Assembly (NCBI GenBank): GCA_959347315.1
Contig: OY365806.1
Location: forward strand, 25,815,516 to 25,879,515
Reading direction: 5' to 3'
DNA: 64,000 nucleotides
Origin: Bimastos eiseni
Taxonomy: Eukaryota; Annelida; Clitellata; Crassiclitellata; Lumbricidae
Shown: piece after piece, positions 10,301 through 20,054 of the stretch
Numbering within the stretch: position 1 is the stretch's first letter
Layout of the letters: the number at the start of each line of letters is the position of its first letter
Notes under the pieces: model-generated
What the model was told of the DNA's origin: nothing
The model's input: only the letters and a program-made list of their open reading frames with translations
Databases searched by the model: none
Translations under genes and position numbers: made by a program

Positions 10301-12974
10301 AACAGACGGTAACACTAAGGAAACTCAACAGTCTAGTTTGCGGTAAAATATTTGAACATAAAAAAGTGATACTCATCTGAAAGCACTTCAAATAGCGTAA
10401 AAGTGGTAAAAAAAAACTAAATCTACACACATATAAAGTTGACTATACTGCCAGTACAGCATTGACAATCGCAAAGGACGAATGCCTTAATTATACAATT
10501 TTATTATAGTGACAATTCATGTTTTTTGTTTGACCTTAAAACTGTGAATGGTCCCAAATATTTATCAGTGTTCCGTTCCATTTCGTAAAATTTTCCATTT
10601 TGAGCACTGTGTTAAGTGACCACTATTTGTTTGTGGTCCGACCGTTAGTATTCAGTCGAATACCGAGTAGCTTTTTGGCCAACTATTCGGCCCCAATGCG
10701 AATATGAAGCGTGTTTGGTACAGCCCTAATCACTGTTAACACCATCATTAGCAGCATGATTGTAGAGCACCGTATATTGAAAATTTATAGGTTTGAACAT
10801 ATTCTAGTAGAAGGGACGAGCTTATTTATGGATCATATACATTAAAGGTAATAACATAAAATAAGACAATGAAATCAATAAATCAAAACAGAGTTCAAGT
10901 ATTAACCTGATGCTGTGCTAGGTGTAAAGCATCTCTAGCTCTGCTTAGGTCAGCACATTGTTCAGCAACTGTTCTTTGCAACTTCCGAATCAGACTAGAA
11001 GCTGCTTCAACATCTGGACCACTGAGAAAATTAAAAACAAACTAATACAATTAAAGATAATGGCATAGACAATAAATAAATAACAATAAAAAAAATAACT
11101 GAAGTTATGTCAATGTACATAGCTTCTCTTTCATAAAAAATATTCATGGTACCTGAACTACTACTACCATTGCTTATCTACTACCATCCAAAAGCTTCAT
11201 TGTAGCTGGTTTATGGAGAGCCTTTAACATTCAACATGCCATCAACAATTATAATTAATTGATCATGATAATGTTTCAGATGTCACTAGTATTCTGTGAA
11301 CAAAGCTCTTTTTGAGAGATTTTACTTACCATGAGTAAATGAGAAATAAATAAATTATAACAATAATCCAAAAGAATTATATTGAAAAGAGCAGTACACT
11401 TAAAATAACAAAAGACTTCTTTCCACTGCATAGAAGAGTGGGACACGACAGCAGGATTGGTTAGAGCTCTCGCTTTGTAAAGCAGAGACGAAGAGAGTCA
11501 TCCGCCCGGAAACTCATTTTTCATGCTGTTGAGTATAAATCATGCCTGACAAGTCAGACATACATACATATAGACAGACAGACATACAAACAGACGGACA
11601 GACAGACAGAAGAAAGTCATCCGCCCGGAAACTCGTTTTTCATGCCGTTGTGTATAAATTTTTCCAGACAAGTCAGACAGACAGACAAACAGGCAGGATG
11701 GCAGACAGACAGACAGACAGACAGATAGAAAACAGATACACAGACGGCCAGAGAAGGGAAGGAAGAGAAGAAGACAGGCAAAGAGAGACTAAGAGAGTCA
11801 TCCGCCCGGAAACTCAATTCAAGAGTACGAATTTGGGACTCGTCTCATGATTAATATATTTGGTCATCTGTTAGTGGCGTTTAAAAATAAATGCATACAG
11901 AGCCGTCCATATATATGACGTCACACAACCTTAGACGAATTTTTACATCCTCGACACATGTGTCGTCACAAAAGTCATGATCCCTCAAATATGATGTCAC
12001 AAAGCTCTGCACCCATGAACAAAGAGATGTCAAGAATGTCATATGCAAATTATCTTATGATTATCAAATAAAGTAATTATAACTATACAAGTGTTTGAAA
12101 GTATATGGTAGAACCAAAAAAATGGAGAAAGTATAAGTAATACAATCATTATGCATTCCACAGAATGAAAAGCTCTGGTAGAACCGTAGAATCATTACAT
12201 TTCTAAAAAATCGTAAATAACAATAACTTGAAACAATTCAAACTCTATGCTTCTTCATTCCCACAATGATGCAAATTACCCCGTCATGGAATAATAAGGG
12301 AGAACTTGGATCTCATCATCCTGTTCAATGGATATCACATTCAGATGCAACTCTTCTTCGTCTATCCAATCTACACTCTCTCGATTTCTTTCGCTTGTGA
12401 TTGCAATCAAGAATTCACATTCACGACATGCAAGGGATTCTCTGTAGCCTGGCGCGTTTGGATGGAAAATTGATTCCTGCCCGTGTGTTACAGAATGGCT
12501 GCCTCACTTCCTAAGTCCCAAAATTTACTTTGAGCATAAAAGTAAACAATCTAAAAATTAAGAATGCAATTAATCATAATTAGTGTTGTTAAATTGTGGT
12601 AACAATTACTGTCAATTAAGTGGAACTTGTTTAACTGAGTGAAATTTTTTAATTAAGTTACGCATTTTGATGTCTGATATGATGATTTGACGTCACATTT
12701 CTTGGACCTCCTCGTCACAAATAGGTGGTCCCTCACCATAGTCGCATGACATCATTTATAGACAGCCCCTAATTATAATAATATAATTTTATGCTGATTA
12801 TTCATTTGTTAGTATGTATACACTCTCTAACTTCCTAAAAACTGAAAAATATCAAACACTACTTCACCTGTTTTGGTTGTTTTCGCACAAATCTCTCAGC
12901 TGCTGCAACTTGGTGTTTTGTACCTCAAAACACCCAACTGCGTAATCGTTTGGAGTTGTTTGAATCGTGTCCAT
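2753..12974 (-). CDS. coiled-coil lamin-tail-domain protein, multi-exon
   Basis: Exons by splice borders and phase: 12868-12974 (ATG at 12974, phase 2 out), 10907-11021, 8702-8907, 7708-7889, at least one unplaced exon, 3443-3676, and 2776-2980 (donor CAG-gtgaag) or read-through to a stop at 2753. The first exons give a heptad-like coiled coil ([47 protein letters not shown]). The exon at 3443-3676 carries the second half of a lamin tail domain (Ig-like fold). This order, a short coil then an LTD, suggests an LMNTD1/2-type protein rather than a true lamin with a long rod. The lamin-tail N-terminal half should be in the missing exon between 3.7 and 7.7 kb. Introns hold transposons and microsatellites. 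An upstream minus exon at 17184-17264 is in phase and may belong here. The coil exons are well supported; joining them to the LTD exon is inference from strand and order. Confidence 0.65.
3443..3676 (-). CDS. lamin tail domain exon
   Basis: A 234-base exon open in one phase (78 codons, phase 0 at both ends), bounded by acceptor tgatttcag and donor CAG-gtaagt. The peptide contains [41 protein letters not shown] and [10 protein letters not shown]. In the lamin tail domain the conserved strand pattern is a hydrophobic FP..L, then VTVWa, then PTDL....WGtG, then a strand ending near GE. All four are present in order. Intermediate-filament tails also carry this fold, so the exact subfamily is uncertain. 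Confidence 0.75.
4199..4352. repeat. (ACAG)n microsatellite
   Basis: About 150 bases of nearly perfect tetranucleotide acag repeats with a few interruptions (cacagac, caaaaag). The ORFs across it on both strands are repeat artefacts. It directly precedes the hAT element. Confidence 0.95.
4392..5591 (+). mobile_element. degenerate hAT transposon with 8-bp TSD
   Basis: The left end ctgtgttaatttcgttc and right end gaacgaaaataacactg form terminal inverted repeats, and both sides carry the direct 8-bp duplication gctgccac (4384-4391 and 5592-5599), the size made by hAT transposases. The subterminal regions are rich in ctaaataaaaactaaaact motifs. A broken hAT C-terminal dimerisation region lies inside (5049-5320). 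The element sits in an intron of the minus-strand lamin-tail gene. TSD and TIR are direct observations; the class call is firm. Confidence 0.9.
5049..5320 (+). pseudogene. hAT transposase C-terminal remnant
   Basis: Read across stops, the plus strand gives [18 protein letters not shown], then [20 protein letters not shown], then [15 protein letters not shown] and [13 protein letters not shown]. This is the layout of the hAT dimerisation domain: a hydrophobic LA...L helix, the (S/V)ER.FS..G/A......R motif, then a helix ending FLRLN. In-frame stops near 5116 and 5243 and the lack of an N-terminal catalytic part show it is dead. Confidence 0.75.
5600..6825. other. intronic, no exon placed
   Basis: AT-rich sequence with a small ACT/CCA-type simple stretch near 6560-6640. 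I looked here for the missing lamin-tail N-terminal exon on the minus strand and found no frame with convincing borders. Confidence 0.35.
6826..6905. repeat. 27-bp minisatellite, three copies
   Basis: The unit ctacatacattgattggctg followed by acattta is repeated nearly perfectly about three times, then decays into further ttggctgactg units. Non-coding. Confidence 0.8.
7511..7682 (+). mobile_element. tRNA-derived SINE, copy 2 (diverged)
   Basis: It matches copy 1 at gttagagcggtc, tatgtagggaccttgagcaa, gcacaattgc and gggcgatatcaaatttcaa. The B-box segment is largely deleted. Its 3' end lies within about 25 bases of the donor of the lamin-tail gene exon at 7708-7889. Confidence 0.7.
7708..7889 (-). 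CDS. lamin-tail gene, middle exon
   Basis: Acceptor ttgatttcag before 7889 and donor ACAG-gtaata after 7708. The phase chains with the upstream exon (its AG completes with T here) and leaves one base. The peptide is low in structure and contains [14 protein letters not shown] and [20 protein letters not shown]. It probably encodes the linker between the coiled coil and the lamin tail. Confidence 0.55.
8335..8520 (+). pseudogene. FLYWCH-type zinc-finger fragment
   Basis: The plus frame reads [20 protein letters not shown] then [13 protein letters not shown] and a TGA. A one-base shift continues [20 protein letters not shown]. The spacing Y-R-C ... G-T-S-L-W-x-C ... E-H-N-H is that of FLYWCH fingers, common in MULE-type transposases and domesticated proteins. 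The frameshift and stop make it a relic. It lies within an intron of the minus gene. Confidence 0.5.
8702..8907 (-). CDS. lamin-tail gene, coiled-coil exon
   Basis: Acceptor ttaatcag before 8907 and donor GTCAG-gtgata after 8702; 206 bases, phase 0 in and 2 out. It encodes a heptad-rich segment beginning [20 protein letters not shown] and then an acidic linker ([12 protein letters not shown]). It follows the exon at 10907-11021 in frame. Confidence 0.65.
9011..10728. mobile_element. hAT-like element in intron 2
   Basis: The ends are ttggtctgtacc and, at the right, ggtacagccctaa. They form an inverted terminal repeat of the t(a/t)gg(g/t)ctgtacc type, with further inverted blocks (actattcggcc) inside each end. 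The flanks atcactac (left) and atcactgt (right) look like an aged 8-bp duplication, six of eight bases conserved. No transposase motif could be read inside. It lies between the coiled-coil exons at 8702-8907 and 10907-11021. Confidence 0.6.
10907..11021 (-). CDS. lamin-tail gene, second coiled-coil exon
   Basis: Acceptor ttttctcag before 11021 and donor CATCAG-gttaat after 10907. The first base completes the AGT codon opened by the exon at 12868-12974, and the exon ends in phase 0. The peptide [20 protein letters not shown] continuing [18 protein letters not shown] is a clear coiled coil. Confidence 0.7.
11022..11494. other. intronic, no gene seen
   Basis: AT-rich intron sequence of the minus-strand gene. 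A tRNA-like ggttagagctctcgctttgt at 11459 may be a SINE head joining the tandem repeat that follows. Confidence 0.35.
11495..11830. repeat. compound tandem repeat with gacagaca blocks
   Basis: The segment gtcatccgcccggaaactc occurs three times (near 11497, 11615 and 11797), each followed or preceded by gacagaca microsatellite stretches. The first two copies also share ttttcatgc.gttg.gtataaat. ORFs across it are artefacts. Confidence 0.8.
11901..12769. mobile_element. MITE of the GGGGC-TNTCCATA family
   Basis: The left end agccgtccatatatatgacg and right end catttatagacagcccc are inverted repeats, with inner gacgtca/tgacatc blocks also inverted. Related termini occur at 28579 and 24601. No ORF. 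Likely a non-autonomous DNA transposon in an intron of the lamin-tail gene. Confidence 0.5.
12868..12974 (-). CDS. lamin-tail gene, first recognised exon
   Basis: ATG at 12974 directly follows the acceptor gtgattttaag, so the exon may also be internal. Donor AACAG-gtgaag. It encodes [20 protein letters not shown] and the start of the coil ([13 protein letters not shown]). In-phase joining to the exon at 17184-17264 is possible. Confidence 0.65.
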
Positions 12975-13509
12975 CTTAAAATCACAGAATACCTGATCAA
13001 TTCCAATTAAAGCTGTTGTATACTACAAACATATAATTGTCTATCAAAATTACTGCTAGTGCATTTAACCAGTATCAGCATGTTATTATAAATACAATGC
13101 AAACTGTACGAAAATATAGAATCTTTATAATCGCTCAACAACCTTGCCGTTTCTAAGCAACCAAGTCATCACGAATGATATATTGCTAGAGACAACGTTG
13201 TTGTCTGTCCTTAAAACATTAAAGTTATAATAAAGTCACATAATTTTGAAAAAAAACATTTACGAGAATTTAAAAAAACTGAGAAATTTCGACTTTATAT
13301 GTTCTGATTTAATACACATTTTACATTTATATGATCTGGTTTAAGCATAATTTAGTGCTGACAACAAGTGTCTGCGTGTTGCGTGGTTACTTACTTCAAT
13401 TTAAGGATTTCAATTGGCCGGTTTTCTGACCAATAAATGAACGGAATCATTCGGTTGTTAAGTTGTATGGCAATTTTGACTGAGGCAATGAAATAATAGG
13501 ACGAAGACA

Positions 13510-13800
13510 TACAGACAGACAGACAGACATGCATACATGCATACATACATACATACATACATACATACATACATACATACATACATACATACATGCATAC
13601 ATACATACATACATACATACATACATACATACATACATGCATACATATATACATACATACATGCATACATGCATACATGCATACATACATACATACATAC
13701 ATACATACATACATACATGCATACATACATACATACATACATACATACATACATACATACATACATACATACATACGTACACACACACATATATACATAT
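13510..13800. repeat. (ACAT)n microsatellite
   Basis: About 270 bases of acat/atac tetranucleotides with occasional gcat variants, bordered by cagacagacagac. Six overlapping ORFs on both strands are repeat artefacts. Confidence 0.95.
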
Positions 13801-14284
13801 AGGCAGAGAGACAGACATACAGGCTAAATGAGCGAAAGAAAGAAGGAAGGCAAAAAGCTTTTGTGAAAGTGCGAGTAAATAAGGTTACTGATCGATTGAT
13901 CGGCGTTGCTGTAGTATTGATCTATTGATCGACAGCATATTAAGTGAACTGAGGTCGGCAATAGGTTCACTCTAATACCAAACAAAACATGACGGAGAAT
14001 GTGACGCGTTATTGCTCTCAAAAGTATTTAATTGGATTTTCTAAGAATCTAAAATGTTACGTTAGGAAATTTTTCATATGTTTCGATTAGCCTAATCATT
14101 TTATTGGCTTAGAATGATTATTTATCTGAAGTATCCACGAAAACGCGATTTCTTTTCGTGGGACGAACTTAGGTGAGTAGTTCAACGTAATCGAACTCTT
14201 AATCTGTGTACATTATACAGCAGTCTAATAAAGCTGCACTAGGGGATTTGCAAGCAGGCAAAATAAGGATCAATAGGTTTACAG

Positions 14285-14483
14285 ATTAAAATCTAAGTGT
14301 CAGGCTTGTGAGCAAGAAGATGGCTACTGTGGATGGTTCATAGCATTGGAAAGGCTGGAGAGAGAATTAAGAGGAAGATCAAAGAGACTTCAGGAATGTG
14401 TGGAAGAAGTGTTCTTTGAGCTTCAACTGAACAACAGTTATAAATGTTTGTTGAAAATTTCAAATATTGCGCTCCAATCAATG
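14285..14483 (+). CDS. candidate exon, unrecognised
   Basis: Open from acceptor gtttacag to donor ATG-gtaaat, with one base before the first full codon. The peptide has KCQACEQEDGYCGWF, ALERLERELRGRSKRLQECV and EEVFFELQLNN, which is coil-like and cysteine-bearing. It could be a 5' exon of the plus-strand gene that is clearer from 15.8 kb on, but its outgoing phase (0) does not match the next candidate exon, so the link is unproven. It could also be chance. Confidence 0.3.
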
Positions 14484-14591
14484 GTAAATTGTCTTTCTCA
14501 CATTGTCAAGGGATGACATGCACTTTTGTGGTGACCATGTTTACAGTTAGTTCAGAAATAGTCCTATGCAGATTGTTCCAATGATGCTCAG

Positions 14592-14754
14592 CTCAAGCTA
14601 TGAGGAACTTCATTAGCACAATCTCAAAGCCGAGGGGATTGCATGTTGATAATTATGAGCAGAAGTTTTCGAGCAGGCAGAGTAGAGGGGTAGTTGTAAG
14701 AGACTTGCACCGTATAAGGAACTTGAGGAATGTTATATGCGAGGTTCAGGAGAG
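14592..14754 (+). CDS. candidate exon, unrecognised
   Basis: Open after acceptor gatgctcag to donor GAGAG-gtattg. The peptide includes MRNFISTISKPRGLHVDNYE and VVVRDLHRIRNLRNVI. It ends in phase 2, the same as the ATG exon at 15829-15896, so it could be an alternative 5' exon joining the exon at 17553. No family recognised. Confidence 0.3.
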
Positions 14755-14767
14755 GTATTGACGTCGC

Positions 14768-14908
14768 TCGTATTATTCATTGTGCACCAACTCCAAGAAC
14801 TGCTTCTCTGGTATCAACAATGAATTAATTATTCACGGTTGATACCAGAGAAGCAGTTTTATGTTATTGCAGGAGCAAGTCTTGGAGTGGGTGCATAATA
14901 AATAATAT
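14768..14908. repeat. long imperfect hairpin
   Basis: A 21-base perfect inverted pair, aactgcttctctggtatcaac and gttgataccagagaagcagtt, encloses a 19-base loop. The arms continue outward with mismatches and one bulge (tgcaccaactccaaga against tcttggagtgggtgca). This could be a fold-back element or a small-RNA hairpin precursor. Confidence 0.7.
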
Positions 14909-15828
14909 GATTAAATTATTTATTGACAAATGTGTTAAACAAAGAGGGTGCATGGTGTCCTGAGATATGCTGAATTAATGAAACTATTGAACCTTCACAT
15001 TTGTGATGCACTGATGACTGTATATAATATATAGACATAGTGGATAGTTTAATAGTGCCATTTCTCTGCCCAAGAAATTTACTGATTGTGCTTTGACATT
15101 GAAGTAGGCATTATTTGATAACTTTGGTCAGCATTGTAACCAGTCAGTCTGTTAGCAAGTCAGTCAACTAATCAGTAAGTTAATATGTCCATCAGCAAAA
15201 CAATCATTTATTTTTTCAGTTAATCAGTCAACCAGTGAAACTGTCGTTTAAAATTGGTTAAAAGTAGTCGAAAGTTGTTCATGAAATAAACGAGTTTTCT
15301 TTCTTTGTAGCCTTGTGGCTCACACACTTGGAGTAAGTTGAATATTCTATATGTTAAATAATACAAGCTATAGTTTTTATAACTGTTGCCTATTTCGATT
15401 TTACTTTAAACTGGGCTTGTGCATGCTTTTTTGCCATTCATTATTTATGAGCCACAAAGTACCTTCTAACAATTTCCTAGGAATTAACAGAGTTTTAATA
15501 TTTTAAAGATATTCATTTCAACATTTAAAGTATCTGTCCAATATTAATAATAATAATGATATTATTAATTATATAATAGAAATTGTGATAATTATTCACT
15601 TTTGCCCAGCATCACCAAAGACTAGTCATCACAGAAAAAGGTTATTCCTTATTTTTTTGGAATTGTGAAGGATCATAATTATGTATCATGGGTTACATGA
15701 CGATGATTACAATTACAATGAAATAATAGTGATGGTGATAATGTATTAATGCTGTCAATGCTATTATTATCACTATTGAAAGCTATAGTTGTTGATTGTT
15801 TTGAGCTGTAAATTTACTGTTTAGTTTC
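14909..15828. other. AT-rich, no gene seen
   Basis: Non-coding by eye, with tandem tcagtcagt-like degenerate repeats near 15140-15240 and AT/ATA-rich runs near 15540-15600. It may include the promoter of the plus-strand gene starting at 15829. Confidence 0.35.
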
Positions 15829-18800
15829 ATGGCGACCTGTTTCGGCGGAATTTTCCAGCATTCGTTGCTTGTCAAACAGCAGGAATTGCAACGGAAGTAA
15901 GAAGAAGAACTTGTAAATTTCTCACCTTTTCAATGAATAATTATTGTAAGTAAGTAAGTCTATTCTTCAATGATGATGATGACTTTTGCAGCAAAGACAA
16001 TATTGATGATAATGATGACACGGACATATTTAACGGTCGCTTTTATGGTTCAAACCCCCAAAATTAATGTTTTTTTTTATTAAACCTCTTGCCCTGAGCA
16101 AACAGTTTGTCAGTTTTGTAGCCCAGGATGTGTGGCAGTTCAGTATGAACGTTATATTGCATAGGTAATTCTGGGCAAAAGGGTTAAACACTACAAATTT
16201 TGATAAATACGACCCCGTCCAATGGAACCCCGAAAACTTAAAGCCTCCATGAAATTATTTCCTGGTTATGCCTTTTAATTGTATCTCTTACCTACAATAC
16301 CCTTCAAATTCTCAACCCCATTACATTTGCAAATTATTCACCATCCAGAGTGGTGGTCCAACTTGCTCATCATCATATCTTTCTCTGTTTCGGCATTCAG
16401 TCTAATTCTCTGAAAGTATGCATCTGCTCTTTAGTCTTTGCACCAGCAGACCTTTGGCACAGGCTCCCGAAAGACCATCAGTTTGTTCATCCTTCTATCT
16501 TGCCTAGAGTTGGCCTCTCCTCTGCTACTTTCCACTCTTGACTGAAAACCAATCTGTTTAAGCTATCCTATCCAGATTCTACTTCTGCGCTACTACACGA
16601 CCACCATCATCACCGACTACCACCATTGCACCATGCTGTTCCCCCTTGACGTGATCTCCCCGGATTTTGAACTGGCACCAGAATGAAAAGTAAAGTTCGG
16701 TTATTGCGAACTTGATTTGCTATATATCACCTGTGAATACGCTGGTCTTCTGCACATCGTTTTGTGGATGCTGAGAAATTTTTGAAGATATCCATTTATT
16801 TACACTATATCATGAGAGTCAGCCAATCTAGGGTTGCCTGTTAGAAATTGCTGAGATTTGTCAAAAGTATTACTTCACAAATTATGACGTGGCAAGTAAA
16901 GTAAAAATAAATATGAGAATAAAGTTAATTCATCAGAGTCAAATACTGTTTTATATACAGCCTTAAGTTTCACTGCTCTCTGTCTTCACCATTTAAGCTA
17001 TATTTTATTCGCAATTTTCTCAATGCCTGGGATGATGACCGCTGTGGTTGCGATGATTATGATTTATAAGTAAGATAAAGGAGAAGATTATGTTTATTTT
17101 GTGTTGGTGATAATGGCGATGACAATGCAAATGATGTTTACAATATGCAGCTGCTTCTGAAGCTTGTCTGTGATAATGCGTACCTGCATGCAGCCGTTGA
17201 TGCAACTGCTAACTTCCACTCCTTCCATTGGAACATCTCCGTCATCCATAGGACCATCTTGCTTCTGAATGAACGACTACTCACGTAAACGAAGACTTTT
17301 CATCCACTAACTTATTCGATTGCTTACTTATTGATATGTTGAATTGTTGATGTATTTAGTTTATTTATGTTCTTATTGCTTGCTTTTTACTTTATTATAC
17401 TGTTTACTTATTCTGTTGCTTATTGTTATCTTTATTGCAAACTATTATTGTTTTTATTTTATTTTAATTCCTATGAGCCTAAACAAATTATTACAAGGAA
17501 TGATAAATTATGATATACAGTGATGATGAAATACTTGAATAAATGTTTATAGTTTTTCTGAAATCCATTTGGTTCGAGTGGCATATTTCTTTTACGAAGA
17601 GGTTGAGGCAAAGGGACTTCCTCTGGATGGCAACACACTTCAAAAGACACTAAAGGTCAGTGCTAATGGTACATGAGACACTGACACTGATATGCAGCAC
17701 TGGATTTAAATAGTTTGATAAGGAAACACAGGCAGATGGGCAAACTGAAAGGTGGAGAGAGAAACTGAGCTAACCAGCTAGCTGGCTTATTCTTCTAATT
17801 TTTTTATCTGAAGTAAGTGTAATTTCAGTGACAACTGTAATCTGGAATGGCTATTGTTATTTAGAATTTCCCTAAAGCTTTCTTCAGAGTCGTCAAACTA
17901 TTGTGCTTGCTTAGTTGACTTGCCCGATATGTAGGAAAGTTCAGCTCAGATAAACACGCAGTGCTTGAGTAGTCTAGTTATAAATCAAATAAAATGCTTG
18001 ACCTAATAATACAGCTTAAATGTTACTCACTTGCACCTACAGAAATGAACACTTAACAGATGACTGGCTTAGTCATATTCTAGTTCTGTGCACTCAAAAC
18101 TTCTCTTCTGTAGGCGCGTGTGTGTATATATTCGTTTATTGAGAAAAAGAAAATTTCGCTGTCAAAAACGCAGCGACTTACAAGTTCATGACAATTATTA
18201 AAGGGGTGTCAAACAGTCGCTCATCTTTACTCACCTTTACTCACTTATTACTCACAATGTTCTGACCCCCTCGCATGTCGAACATCCTTGCGCAAACACT
18301 GACATGTTGGCCCACATGCAACGCCAGCCAACCCATGCTCACATTACGTCCATCTCCTTTTGAATTTCGCAAAGCAACCAAAGAGGATTTGTAAACAAAA
18401 AGTTGTCCATAAGCAAATAAACACAAAATCATTCATTACACATAATATTTTAAATGCTGTTGTTTTGCTCTGTTCAGCAAGCATTTCAACATTTATTTTC
18501 ATGCACTTGTTTAATGCTCATTATTTTTATAAATATTAGGGGTAGTAGTATTATCATTAATTTTATCGTTAGTTATTTTTATCGCACGATCAAGATATGA
18601 TCCCTTGGGCTCTTAGAAACTATCCGAAGAACCATTGCTGTTCTGGAGTTACTTGTTCTCGTCCCTGATTAACTGTGCAAATGTGCAGACGGCATTCCGA
18701 GGCACATAATTATAGTTAAATATTATCATTATTATTATTGGTAGTAGTGGTTGTAGGTGTAGTAGTTGTATATTATTTTTCTAATGAGTACAAACTCAGT

Positions 18801-20013
18801 AATTCTGTGGCATGAAGCAGTTGGGACTAACAGCCTTTCTCAAGTTCCCCACACTGTGACTATCTCAGAGGCGGCTCTAACCTGAGCACTGCATTACAAC
18901 TTAGATATAAGGCAGCCCCCATATATGTCAATCTGGCATCCCAGATTCAGATACGACCTGGTATCCTGGTTAAACTACCAGATATTTTGCAATTTTGACA
19001 TTATTATTAGTTCTGGACAATCTGGGAAGATTGTATTTTTTGATATACATGTTATCCCACAGGATTACAAATTATTATTATTATTATTGTTATTATTATT
19101 GTTATTTTTTCCCCGAGGTACATATGATCCCTTGGGATTTAGAAAGATAGGGGTCATTGTTCTGGAATGGCTAGTCTTCGCAGATGGTTTTATTGATGGA
19201 AAAAGGGCTGCCAATGATGCCATTCCCTCCCCCAGATTATTATTATTCTTATTATTATTATTAAAACTAAGGTTATTACTGTTATTATTTTTTCCCAAGG
19301 TACATATAATTCCTTGGGATTCAAAAATTTGGAGGTGTTGTTCTGCACTCTCTGGAAGCAAAGTTAGTTGCTGGATAATAATAACTTTAGAAGTGCTGAA
19401 AGAGGAAGGTAGTATCTCTATTATCGCCTGAGTTTCTAAAGCTAAGGGCACCAAACAGTATAACGACAAACTCAGCCAATCTGGTGCAGTCTGACTGTCT
19501 CTGACATTATTATCATTATTATTATTAATATTATTATTACTATTGTTATTATAATTTTTCCTCTGAGGTACATTTGATCCCTGGGGATTCAAAAGATTAG
19601 GGGGATATATTATTATTTTTATTATTATTATTATTATTATTATTTGTATGATACATAATGATGATAATGATGATGATGGTGGACTGTGATAATGATGATA
19701 ATTTAGGGTGAGGATGATGATGCTCCTCCTGCTCTTTACATTTAATCTATAACCTTCTACCAATATCTTCAGGTATTTGGTTTGTATGGCTTTGTATTTT
19801 ATGTTTCATCTGTTAGCTGTGTGGTCGTATGATCTCTCCACAAAAGATGTCTCATCGATTGTTCCACATGATCCCTCGACTCCAGGAACCGGGTTTCCTT
19901 CAACTCCATGAATTCCTTGAGTTTCTCCTCTGGTCAGCTCATCTCTATGTTTCAACATTTTTACACATACTTTAATGCACACATTGGACAGAACACATTG
20001 GGTAGAGATAGGC

Positions 20014-20054
<41 letters not shown>

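Noticed and set aside
13391..13831. Six ORFs of 69-135 codons with YVCM or HTYI repeats
   Set aside because: Artefacts of the acat tetranucleotide microsatellite, open on both strands in several frames.
19065..19763. 232-codon minus ORF
   Set aside because: Built from poly-Asn and poly-Ile stretches encoded by aat repeats between LINE tails; described as retroposon sequence instead.
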